From Pseudonocardia xinjiangensis (GTDB taxonomy: Bacteria > Actinomycetota > Actinomycetes > Mycobacteriales > Pseudonocardiaceae), in the NCBI RefSeq assembly GCF_012911925.1, contig NZ_JAAXKY010000008.1, positions 27,249 to 91,248 on the forward strand: a stretch of 64,000 nt of DNA, read 5' to 3'. This document shows positions 26,934 through 34,854 of this stretch, piece by piece. The first letter of the stretch is position 1. The number at the start of each line of letters is the position of its first letter. The translations under genes and the position numbers were made by a program. Under the pieces are notes generated by a model. It saw only the letters and a list, made by a program, of their open reading frames with translations, was not told the DNA's origin and ran no database searches.

Positions 26934-29210
26934 ATGACCACCACCAGCGATTACGAGGCTGCGGAACAGCTCCTGCGCCGCCCCGCCCGCCCCGGCGAGC
27001 TCGTCGTCGGCGACAAGATCAGGCCGCACTGGATCGACGGAGGAGCCCGCTTCTGGTACGGGGTGAGTACCGGGACCGGCAAGCGGTTCGTGCTGGTCGA
27101 CCCGGCGGCGGGCACCCGCGAGCCGGCCTTCGACCATACCCGGCTCGCCGCCGCGCTGGCCGAGGCGTCCGGGCAGCGGGTCGACCCCGAGGCGTTGCCG
27201 TTCGCCGCCATCGAGCCGGCCGGGAACGCCGTCGCGTTCGTCGCGTTCGGCGAGTACTGGCGCTGCCGGCTTGACGGCTACACCTGCGAGCGGGCCGACT
27301 TCACTCCGCCGGGCAACCCGCTGGAAGTGCCGTCACCCGACGGCACGGTCGCGGTGTCCCGGCGGGGGCCCGATCTGTGGGCACGTTCCCTGGTCGACGG
27401 CCGCGAGTGGGCGCTGACCACCGACGGCGGGCCCGCCCACGAGTACGGCCCCGGCCCGGACAGCACGGGCAACGCCACCCTGCTGCGGAAGTTCGGCCTG
27501 CCGCACCTCCCGCCCGCGGTGGCCTGGTCGCCCGACTCGACCAAGGTGCTGGCCCACCGCACCGACGAGCGCCGCGTCCGGCAGACCCACCTCGTCGAGG
27601 CCGGGCCCGCCGACGGCGGCGCGCCCGTCCTGCGCACCCAGCGGTACGCCTACGCCGGGGACGAGCACCTGCCGCAGGCCGAGTTGGTCGTGCTGGACCT
27701 CACGGAGGGCACCGTGATCCGCGCGCAGGCCGAGCCGCTGCTCATGCCGCAGTCGTCGCCGATCACGACCAGGTGGGTGTGGTGGGCGGAGGACGGCTCG
27801 GCGGTGTACTACATCCGCCGGCCCCGCGACCTGCACACCCTCACCCTGCACCGGCTGGACCCGGCCACCGGCGAGGTCACCACCGTGCTCAGCGAGACCG
27901 GAGCCACCCGCGTCGAACCCAACCAGTGGGCGTTCGAGCCGCCGATCGTGCGGGTGCTGGCCGAGGAGGTGCTGTGGTACTCGCAGCGGGACGGCTGGGG
28001 CCACCTGTACCGGTACGACCTGCGCACCGGTGCGCTGCTCGGGCAGGTCACCTCCGGGCACTGGGCGGTGCGGCGGATCCTGCGGGTCGACGAGACCGAG
28101 CGGGTGGTGTACTTCACCGCCTCCGGGCTGGTCGAGGAGGACCCCTACCGGCGCACGGTGTGCCGGGTCGGGCTGGACGGTTCCGGCTTCGCCACGGTCA
28201 CCGACGACGAACTGGACCACGTCGTCACGGTGCCGGACGGCCAGGGGTACTTCATCGACTCCGCGTCCACCGTCGGCACCCCGCCGGTCACGGCGGTGCG
28301 CGACTGGACCGGGCGGGTGCTGGTCGACCTCGAGCGCGCCGACATCAGCAAGCTCGCCGCCACCGGCTGGACGCCGCCGGAACGGTTCCGCGTCACGGCG
28401 GCCGACGGGGTGACGGACATCTACGGGGTGCTGTACCGGCCGCGGGGGTTCGACCCCGGGAAGCGCTACCCGGTGGTGGACAGCGTCTACCCCGGTCCGC
28501 AGACCAACCGCGTCGAGCCGGGCTTCGACCCCGGCGGGATGGGCCTCGACGCGGAACCCCTCGCGGCGCTGGGATTCGTGGTGGTGGCGGTGGACGGGCG
28601 GGGCACCCCTGGGCGGAGCAAGGCCTTCCACGACGCCTCCTACGGCCACGTGGCCGACGCGGGCTGCCTGGCCGACCACGTCGCGGCACTGCGCGAGTTG
28701 GCCGGGACCCGGCCGTGGATGGACCTGGACCGGGTGGGCGCGTTCGGCCACTCTGGTGGCGGGTTCGCCACGGTGCGGGCGATGCTCGACTTCCCCGAGA
28801 TGTACAAGGCCGGGGTCGCCCTCTCCGGCTCGCACGACGCCCGCTTCTTCAACCCGGGTTTCGTGGAGTCCTACGACGGCGCGGACAACCCCGGAGCCTG
28901 GGCCCGCGCCTCCAACGTGGACATCGCCGACCGGTTGGCCGGGAAGCTGCTGCTCGTCCACGGCGAGATGGACGACCAGGTCCACCCCGCCCACACGCTG
29001 CGCCTGGCCGACCGGCTCGTCGCCGCAGGCAAGGACTTCGAGTTGCTCATCGTGCCCGGGGCCGAGCACGTGCTGATCGACCACCTGCACTACGTCCGCA
29101 AGCGCGCCTGGGACTTCCTGGTGCGCGAGCTCATGGGCACGCAGCCACCCGCTCACCGGCCCGCCCGCATCCCCATCGACCCCGAGTCACTCGGCGAGCT
29201 GTTCGCCTGA
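26934..29210 (+). CDS. S9 family dipeptidyl-peptidase-IV-like peptidase
   Basis: The 758-residue protein has an N-terminal eight-bladed propeller (repeated WSPDSTKVL- and WAEDGSAVYYIRR-type blades) and a C-terminal alpha/beta hydrolase domain. The nucleophile is in GAFGHSGGGFA (about residue 607), the Asp in VHGEMDDQVHP and the His in PGAEHVLIDH. It cleaves dipeptides or short oligopeptides, often after Pro. No signal peptide is evident. ATG 26934 is preferred to the in-frame ATG 26874 because the intervening 20 residues are leader repeat DNA and GAGAGGA precedes 26934. Confidence 0.9.
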   Translation: MTTTSDYEAAEQLLRRPARPGELVVGDKIRPHWIDGGARFWYGVSTGTGKRFVLVDPAAGTREPAFDHTRLAAALAEASGQRVDPEALPFAAIEPAGNAVAFVAFGEYWRCRLDGYTCERADFTPPGNPLEVPSPDGTVAVSRRGPDLWARSLVDGREWALTTDGGPAHEYGPGPDSTGNATLLRKFGLPHLPPAVAWSPDSTKVLAHRTDERRVRQTHLVEAGPADGGAPVLRTQRYAYAGDEHLPQAELVVLDLTEGTVIRAQAEPLLMPQSSPITTRWVWWAEDGSAVYYIRRPRDLHTLTLHRLDPATGEVTTVLSETGATRVEPNQWAFEPPIVRVLAEEVLWYSQRDGWGHLYRYDLRTGALLGQVTSGHWAVRRILRVDETERVVYFTASGLVEEDPYRRTVCRVGLDGSGFATVTDDELDHVVTVPDGQGYFIDSASTVGTPPVTAVRDWTGRVLVDLERADISKLAATGWTPPERFRVTAADGVTDIYGVLYRPRGFDPGKRYPVVDSVYPGPQTNRVEPGFDPGGMGLDAEPLAALGFVVVAVDGRGTPGRSKAFHDASYGHVADAGCLADHVAALRELAGTRPWMDLDRVGAFGHSGGGFATVRAMLDFPEMYKAGVALSGSHDARFFNPGFVESYDGADNPGAWARASNVDIADRLAGKLLLVHGEMDDQVHPAHTLRLADRLVAAGKDFELLIVPGAEHVLIDHLHYVRKRAWDFLVRELMGTQPPAHRPARIPIDPESLGELFA

Positions 29211-29239
29211 ACGCCGGGTGGCGCCGGACACGGCGTCGG

Positions 29240-29648
29240 TCGGCCTGGAGAACGAAGAACAGGAAGCACAGGAAGGCTCCCGAGGCCCCCTTCTCGAAGA
29301 CCTCGGGGAACAGTTCACGGGCACTCGGTGCCGGGGCGGCTCGCTGATGCCGGTGATCCGGAATCCGGCTCCGGCTCCGGTGAAGGCGTCGTCCATGGCG
29401 TGCAGCGGCCGGTACCAGAGGCTCAGCACGGCGGTCTGCCCGTTGACGGTGAGTTCGTAGGGGTACTCACGTGTCGCGAAGTAGTCGGCACCGGGCTCGG
29501 CCAACATCTGGACGACGAAAGGGTGCTCGACGGACGCGATCAGCCGCCCGCCCGGCCTCAGCACGCGCCGCAGTTCGGCCAGCGGTGCCGTCCAGTCCTC
29601 CAGGTAGTGCAGCACCAGGGACGCGACGACGTCGCCCTCGACATCACC
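29240..29648 (-). pseudogene. SAM methyltransferase remnant, truncated and frameshifted
   Basis: The minus strand reads DVVASLVLHYLEDWTAPLAE, then LRRVLRPGGRLIASVEHPFV, then YPYELTVNGQTAVLSLWYRP. This is the second half of a class I SAM-dependent methyltransferase (the VLRPGGRL motif is clear). Near 29330 the frame shifts; the alternative frame continues SARELFPEVFEKG and LCFLFFVLQAD, the natural end. The SAM-binding N-terminal half is missing; it was replaced by leader repeat copy 2. Confidence 0.8.
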
Positions 29649-29737
29649 CGCCACCGCACACGCGCACTGACGTGCGCACTCCCCGTGCCGTGACGGCGAC
29701 CGCCACTGCATCGACCACGCCCGAACCGAACCCGAGA
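29647..29737. repeat. Diverged leader repeat, copy 2
   Basis: Partner of 26831-26922, leading to the DUF4097 gene start. It begins exactly where the methyltransferase remnant loses its N-terminal half. Confidence 0.7.
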
Positions 29738-29761
29738 AACAGATTCAAAGGAGCGCACACC

Positions 29762-30481
29762 ATGTCCATCCCCGTCACGTCCACCACCGTCACCGACCAG
29801 GACGACGAGAACACGATGCAGAGGTTCGACACCCCCGCCCCGATCGCCACTGTCCTGGACGTCCCTGCCGGACGCATCCGGTTCGTCGCCACCGACCGCG
29901 CCCACACCACCGTCGAGGTCCTGCCCGCCGACCCGGCCAGGAGCCGCGACGTCCGGACCGCTGAGCAGACCGCCGTCGCCTATGCCGACGGCGTCCTGCG
30001 GATCCACACCCCCGAGGCCGCGAGCCGGCTCTCCGGGCCCTCCGGGTCCCTGGAGATCACCGTCGAGCTGCCTGCCGGCTCCCGCGTCGACGGCAGGGTC
30101 GCCAGCGCCGAACTCCGCGCCGTCGGCCGCCTCGGTGACGTCGCCTTCGAGGGCGCCTACCGCCAGATCAAGATCGACGAGGCCGCGAGCGTCCGCCTCA
30201 CCGCGATCGACGGCGATGTGGAGGTGGGGCGGCTTAGCGGCCCCGCGGAGATCAGCACCGCGCGGGGCGACATCCGGATCGCCGAGGCCGTGCGCGGCAC
30301 GGTCGTGCTCCGCACCCGATCCGGCGACATCTCGGTCGCCGCCGCCAACGGCGTGTCGGCCGCCCTGGACGCCGGCACCGGCCACGGCCGCGTCAGCAAC
30401 TCCTTCCAGAACGACGGCACCGCCGAACTCGACGTCCGCGCCACGACCTCCCGCGGCGACATCACCGCCCGCAGTCTCTGA
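29762..30481 (+). CDS. DUF4097 family protein
   Basis: The 239-residue protein is built of repeated beta-strand units (SGSLEITVELPAGSRVDGRV, VRLTAIDGDVEVGRLSGPAE, GDIRIAEAVRGTVVLRTRSG), the right-handed beta-solenoid pattern of the DUF4097 putative adhesin family. There is no signal peptide, so it is likely cytoplasmic. ATG 29762 has AAAGGAG at 29747-29753. ATG 29816 (MQRFDTPAPI) would give the usual family N-terminus. The serine hydrolase gene follows after 28 bases. The cellular role of the family is unclear. Confidence 0.85.
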   Translation: MSIPVTSTTVTDQDDENTMQRFDTPAPIATVLDVPAGRIRFVATDRAHTTVEVLPADPARSRDVRTAEQTAVAYADGVLRIHTPEAASRLSGPSGSLEITVELPAGSRVDGRVASAELRAVGRLGDVAFEGAYRQIKIDEAASVRLTAIDGDVEVGRLSGPAEISTARGDIRIAEAVRGTVVLRTRSGDISVAAANGVSAALDAGTGHGRVSNSFQNDGTAELDVRATTSRGDITARSL

Positions 30482-30509
30482 CCGGCAACTCTCCGAGGAG
30501 CACACAGCC

Positions 30510-31667
30510 ATGTCCATCACAGTTGGCCATCAGGACGAGCTCGCCGCACGGACCGGGCCGGACCGCCCGGAGCTGCAGAGGACCATCCGAGAGATCATCG
30601 ACTCCGGATTCGCCGGGATGCAGGTGCGCGCGCACGACGAGCGGGGTGGGTGGGTCGGCAGCGCCGGGGTGGCCGAGCTGGGTGGCACCGCGAAGCCGCC
30701 GGTCAACGGCCACGGCCGGATCGGCAGCAACACCAAGACCTTCACCGCGACCCTGGTGCTGCAACTGGTGGCCGAAGGCAAGATCGGACTGGACAGCCCG
30801 GCGGATGGCTACCTGCCCGAGTTCGGGCTGGACCGGCGGATCACGGTGCGGATGCTGCTGCAGCACACCAGCGGGGTGTTCAACTTCACCGGCGAGTACT
30901 ACGACGACGGGACGGTCGTACCGGGGATTCCCTGGCAGGGCCAGGAGTGGGTGGACAACCGGTTCGCGACCTACCGGCCGGAGGAGTTGGTACGGCTGGC
31001 GTTGTCCAAGCCGGCGCGGTTCGAGCCGGGGACGGACTGGAGCTACTCCAACACCAACTACGTGCTGGCCAGGCTGCTGATCGAGAAGGTCACCGGCCGC
31101 TCGGTCGCCGAGGAGATGCAGCGGCTGATCCTGGGGCCGCTCAGGCTGTCGGGCACCGTGGTGCCGGACGCCTCGGAGATTCCCGAGCCGCACGCCCACG
31201 CCTACTATCGGTACGAGAACGCCGGCGAGCAGAAGACGGTCGACGTCACCCGCCAGAACCCCTCCTGGATCTCCAGCGGCGGAGACATGATCTCGACCAC
31301 CGAGGACCTCGCCACGTTCATCTCCGCGCTCATGCGCGGCGAACTCCTCCCGGCCCCACTGCTGGCCGAGATGTGCAGGCCGCATCCCGAGGCCGGCTAC
31401 GGCCTGGGGGTGTTCGTACAGGACACGGCCTGCGGCGGCACCGTCATCACCCACAACGGCGGCATCGCCGGCCACGCGGCCCTGATGTACAGCACGCCCG
31501 ACGGCAGCAAGACCCTGACCGCCTCACTGAACTACGTGGACGACGCCGCGATGTCCCTGGCCGGGGCGTTCCACAAGGCGACGCAGAGGCTCCTCGAGGA
31601 GGTGTTCTGCGGCGGGCAGGCCGGATCGACCGACGAGGCGACCGAGCCGGCTCAGCCGACGTGCTGA
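30510..31667 (+). CDS. Beta-lactamase-fold serine hydrolase
   Basis: This 385-residue protein belongs to the class C/D-alanyl-D-alanine carboxypeptidase-like fold (Pfam Beta-lactamase). The nucleophile motif SxxK is in RIGSNTKTF (about residues 70-78), the YxN motif in DWSYSNTNYVLARLL (about 177-191), and the third box is HNGG near residue 315. It may be an esterase, peptidase or beta-lactam-interacting enzyme. There is no signal peptide, which argues against a periplasmic wall role. ATG 30510 has GAGGAG at 30495-30500. It is the last gene of the run that starts with the SDR. Confidence 0.9.
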   Translation: MSITVGHQDELAARTGPDRPELQRTIREIIDSGFAGMQVRAHDERGGWVGSAGVAELGGTAKPPVNGHGRIGSNTKTFTATLVLQLVAEGKIGLDSPADGYLPEFGLDRRITVRMLLQHTSGVFNFTGEYYDDGTVVPGIPWQGQEWVDNRFATYRPEELVRLALSKPARFEPGTDWSYSNTNYVLARLLIEKVTGRSVAEEMQRLILGPLRLSGTVVPDASEIPEPHAHAYYRYENAGEQKTVDVTRQNPSWISSGGDMISTTEDLATFISALMRGELLPAPLLAEMCRPHPEAGYGLGVFVQDTACGGTVITHNGGIAGHAALMYSTPDGSKTLTASLNYVDDAAMSLAGAFHKATQRLLEEVFCGGQAGSTDEATEPAQPTC

Positions 31668-31989
31668 GCACCTCGGACCGTTACGCCGCGGAGGTGCGGT
31701 CGGAGCTCGGCGGGGGCCAGTGAGGCGCTGCGGATCTGATCGACGGCGCCAACCGGCCTCCCCGGGTCGGCGACGTCCCGTCCGGGCGCCCCCTCGACCC
31801 CGCCGAGCCGAAGTCGACCTGTCCCTCGACATCTCCGGCCCAGATCCCATCCCACCGGTGCGCGATCCAGGTGTTCGACGGCGGGTCTGCGCTGGGCCGA
31901 CATCCAGTGCGGTGGGTGCCCACGCCACCTCACGCACCAGAGCCGATTCCGTCACTCTGCCGGCACGTCCGGGCGCGTCCCCGGGCGGG
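31668..31989. other. No gene seen
   Basis: About 320 bases between a convergent serine hydrolase gene and a TetR gene. No supported ORF and no clear terminator hairpin. Confidence 0.5.
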
Positions 31990-32766
31990 TCAGACTTGAC
32001 GGGATCGGGCGATCCAGGCCTCGACGCCGTCGAGGAAACGGTCCACGCCGAAGGCGAGCTCGGGAACCAGCCCGTCCTCGTCGACCCCCTCGTACCCGCC
32101 GGCGGCTTCGGCGGCTTCGGCGGCGTGAACGGCGGCCAAGGCCGGGTAGCTCTGCGGGTCGAGCAGATCGGCGACCGCTCGTGCCAGTTCGGCTTCCCCG
32201 TGGGGGAACCCGTCATCGCCCTGGTGCCCGCCGGTCATGTCCAGGCTTATCTGGGCCAGGCCGCGTACGATCGCGGTGAGGTGCAGGGCCGCCGCGCGCG
32301 CCTCGCCGCCGACCAGCCCGGCCGCCAGCAGTGGCCGCAGCAGGCGATCGAGCCAGGCGAGCTGGTTGGGTCCCACCGGTGCGTGGCCGAGTGGCACCCC
32401 CAAAAGCCAGGGGCGGGTCTGGAATCCGGCCCATAAGGCGCCCACCCACTGTCGGACGGCGCGCCGGGTGTCTCCCACCTCGTCGAGTTCGGGTGGCTGC
32501 CCGGCCGCGACGTCGGCCGTCACCTCCAGCAGGAGGTCCTTGCTCGGAACGTGGTTGTAGAGCGACATCGTCGAGTAGCCGAGCTCGGCGGCCACCCGCT
32601 GCATGGACACCGCGTCCAGCCCATTCGCATCGGCGATCCGGACCGCGGCCTGCGCGATCCGCTCCACGCTGAGCTGCGGCCGAGGCCCGCGCCTGCCCGG
32701 GGCGCGCCCCGACCACAGCAGCGTGATGCTGCGCTGGAGATCCGGTCCCTTGTTCTCTCGTGCCAC
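31990..32766 (-). CDS. TetR family regulator (TetR_C_1 type)
   Basis: The protein has about 258 residues. The DNA-binding domain is SVERIAQAAVRIADANGLDA, then VSMQRVAAELGYSTMSLYNH, then VPSKDLLLE. The large C-terminal half matches the TetR/tetracyclin-repressor-type C-domain (RQWVGALWAGFQTRPWLLGV). GTG 32766 is chosen because the in-frame ATG at 32814 lies inside the operator palindrome and would put coding sequence over it. It is divergent from the DUF2306 gene, which it probably represses. Confidence 0.88.
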   Translation of the reverse strand: MARENKGPDLQRSITLLWSGRAPGRRGPRPQLSVERIAQAAVRIADANGLDAVSMQRVAAELGYSTMSLYNHVPSKDLLLEVTADVAAGQPPELDEVGDTRRAVRQWVGALWAGFQTRPWLLGVPLGHAPVGPNQLAWLDRLLRPLLAAGLVGGEARAAALHLTAIVRGLAQISLDMTGGHQGDDGFPHGEAELARAVADLLDPQSYPALAAVHAAEAAEAAGGYEGVDEDGLVPELAFGVDRFLDGVEAWIARSRQV

Positions 32767-32798
32767 CGTCCGCCATCCGTCGTCGTCGCCACAGTCTA

Positions 32799-32842
32799 AA
32801 ACTATGTACGTCATACATATATATGTATGATGTACGTAGTTT
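32799..32842. promoter_or_regulatory. 44-bp operator palindrome
   Basis: The two 22-base halves match as reverse complements in 20 positions, centred between 32820 and 32821. Outer AAACTA/TAGTTT and inner TCATACATAT/ATATGTATGA are perfect. It is far more AT-rich than its surroundings. It fills the space between a TetR gene and its divergent neighbour and can hold two TetR dimers. Confidence 0.9.
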
Positions 32843-32871
32843 CTCGCCAGCCGACCCCTGAACGGACCGTC

Positions 32872-33657
32872 ATGACCTCGACGACGAACGCACCTCGGAC
32901 CACCCCTGCACCCCCGCCGGCGCAGACCTGGTGGCGACGACCCTGGATCGTTCCGTTACTGCTGGTGGTGGCGGCGTTCCTGGCCTTCTCCGTACCGCCC
33001 TACCTGACCTTCGACCCGGCACTCTCCCGCCTGGAACCGCCGACCGGCAACGACCTCTACTACCCGTTGCTGGTCGCGCACGTCGTCTTCGGCACGGTGG
33101 CCATGACGACGGCCTGCTTCCAGATCTGGCCCGCATTCCGCAACAGCCACCGCCGCGGGCACCGGATCACCGGCCGGGTCTACGTCTTCGCGGGCGTGCT
33201 GCCCGCTGGGCTGCTCGGGCTCTACGTCGGCTGGCACACCTCGGCCGGACCCTCCGTCCAGGTGGCCAATCTCGTGGGCTCGGCGCTCTGGCTCATCGTC
33301 ACGCTCTACGGGCTGCGAGCTGCCCGGCAGCGCCGCTACGGCGATCACCGTAGGTGGATGGCACGCAGCTTCGCGCTCACGATGTCGATCGTGTTGAGCC
33401 GGGTGATCAACATCGCGGCCACCATCGTGCTCACGCCCCAGGTGGACACGACCTTCCTCGGCAGTGCGGAACTGATGGAGTACAGCGCCGTGAGCATCGG
33501 CGTCTGGCTCAGCCCCCTGCTCCTGATCCTGCTCACGGATTGGTTACTGGACCGCCGCCGACCCGGAGCCGGCCGCCCTGCACTTCGTGACGGGACCACG
33601 AGGACGGGTGAGCGAAGCCCTGACGCAGGCCATCGCGCTCGACACCGCCCGCACTAG
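32872..33657 (+). CDS. DUF2306 membrane protein
   Basis: The 261-residue protein has about seven hydrophobic helices and the conserved segments HVVFGTVAMTTACFQIWPAF, HRITGRVYVFAGVLPAGLLG and GDHRRWMARSFALTMSIVLS, typical of DUF2306 membrane proteins. The His residues resemble heme or metal ligands, but this is not established. Start ATG 32872 follows the operator; an upstream ATG at 32827 lies within it. It is controlled by the divergent TetR. The polar C-terminal tail after LLDRRRPGAG may be extended by frame drift. Confidence 0.85.
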   Translation: MTSTTNAPRTTPAPPPAQTWWRRPWIVPLLLVVAAFLAFSVPPYLTFDPALSRLEPPTGNDLYYPLLVAHVVFGTVAMTTACFQIWPAFRNSHRRGHRITGRVYVFAGVLPAGLLGLYVGWHTSAGPSVQVANLVGSALWLIVTLYGLRAARQRRYGDHRRWMARSFALTMSIVLSRVINIAATIVLTPQVDTTFLGSAELMEYSAVSIGVWLSPLLLILLTDWLLDRRRPGAGRPALRDGTTRTGERSPDAGHRARHRPH

Positions 33658-33750
33658 CGTCGTGGTGTGCACAGAAGCGGCGTGTCCACCCTGCTCATCG
33701 ACGTCCGCGCCGCGGGCGCCGACCGTGCGACCACGTTCTGGGGCGTGTGA

Positions 33751-34065
33751 TTGGACGACGGCTACTGGTTAAGCCCCGGATCGCCGGCTCGTCGCAACAT
33801 CACGGAGAACCCGGCGATCTCGGTGCACACCGGCGACGGGCACGAGGTCGTCATCGTCGAGGGCGTCGCGCGGATCGAACGCGTCGTGGCGTCGGTGCAG
33901 GTGAGGTGCGACGCGTACGGCCCGAAGTACGACTACCCGCTCGCCGTCGCCGACGGGGAGGTGCACGACAGCGGCGGCATGGGCAGCCCGGCCCACCGGG
34001 TCGTTCCGCACCGTGTGTTCGGTTGGGACCAGGACATGACCAGTCCGGCCCGGTGGAGCTTCGAG
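33751..34065 (+). pseudogene. Pyridoxamine-phosphate-oxidase-like remnant
   Basis: The frame reads GSPARRNITENPAISVHTGD, then GHEVVIVEGVARIE, then VRCDAYGPKYDYPLAVADGE and FGWDQDMTSPARWSFED. This is the second half of a PPOX-type split-barrel flavin/F420 protein. An in-frame TGA at 33748-33750 (FWGV-stop-LDDGYWL) and absence of the first barrel half show decay. Beyond 34065 the frame continues without homology. Confidence 0.65.
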
Positions 34066-34698
34066 GACTGCGAGTGTGTCTTCCTAGCGGCGGCGATGCC
34101 GCTTCCACGACGTCTGCACGGCCCGAGCTCACGAGCCATCACGCTGGCCGGCCCCCTGGTCACGCCTGTTCCCATCCTTGTGGTGCCCAGCCCGGGACGC
34201 GAACCAGCGCGCCGCCGCACACTACGGACCACGCCGAACCAGGGACCGCGCCGTGCCGCCCAGAACGGCCACACGCACGAGAACCACGCCGGACACAACC
34301 GGATCCCGGCGCACCAGGCCTGCCAGCACGGCACAGCGCATGCTGAAGACGACTGACCCGCCCACACCTCTCGCCGACTCCACCCGCCCGACGATCGAAC
34401 GTCCAGTCGCGCCGCAAGAGCGGACATATGCTCACGGCCAATCGTCCAGCAGCAGCCACGACACTGGCATCGCCAACCGGTCCTGAACTGACTCAAACCG
34501 ACGCCGAACCAAGCCGAACTGCGCTGTAGCCCTGGAGCAAACCGTGACCCCATTTCGGAGCCTCCGACGCCGTGCTCCAGATTTGCTCCAGACCGGTCGC
34601 AGCACAGCGACGCCAACGATCACTCGAAGATCATCATCAGAACCGAGATACTCCGCCTGACCTGCAGAAACTCAAGCGGGGGGCTTCGGGTGCAAGAG
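34066..34698. other. No gene seen; one inverted repeat
   Basis: About 630 bases without a supported gene. CTGGAGCAAA (34532-34541) and TTTGCTCCAG (34582-34591) are 10-bp inverted repeats 40 bases apart. Composition is less GC-rich than elsewhere, compatible with foreign or decayed DNA next to a tRNA gene. Confidence 0.45.
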
Positions 34699-34771
34699 TG
34701 GAGCTGAGGGGATTCGAACCCCTGACCCCTTGACTGCCAGTCAAGTGCGCTACCAGCTGCGCCACAGCCCC
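34699..34771 (-). tRNA. tRNA-Ala(GGC)
   Basis: 73 bases on the minus strand. Acceptor GGGGCTG pairs with CAGCTCC (one G-U), the D arm is GCGC-AGCTGGTA-GCGC, and the anticodon arm CTTGA-CTGGCAG-TCAAG has anticodon GGC. The T arm is GGGG-TTCGAAT-CCCC with discriminator A. CCA is not encoded. Confidence 0.95.
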
Positions 34772-34854
34772 TTGCGGAAACGAAGTTACACGATGCCCGT
34801 CCGGCCCCGGCAACGGGGTCGCCGCTGCCGCCGAGGCTGATCTACGGTCAACCG

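Noticed and set aside
27333..29156. Minus-strand ORF of 607 codons
   Set aside because: It is antisense to the S9 peptidase gene, whose catalytic motifs and length are complete; the antisense product is low-complexity.
30510..31667. Classification as a true beta-lactamase
   Set aside because: The SxxK and YxN boxes are present, but there is no signal peptide and the fold is shared with esterases and peptidases, so a specific drug-resistance role cannot be claimed.
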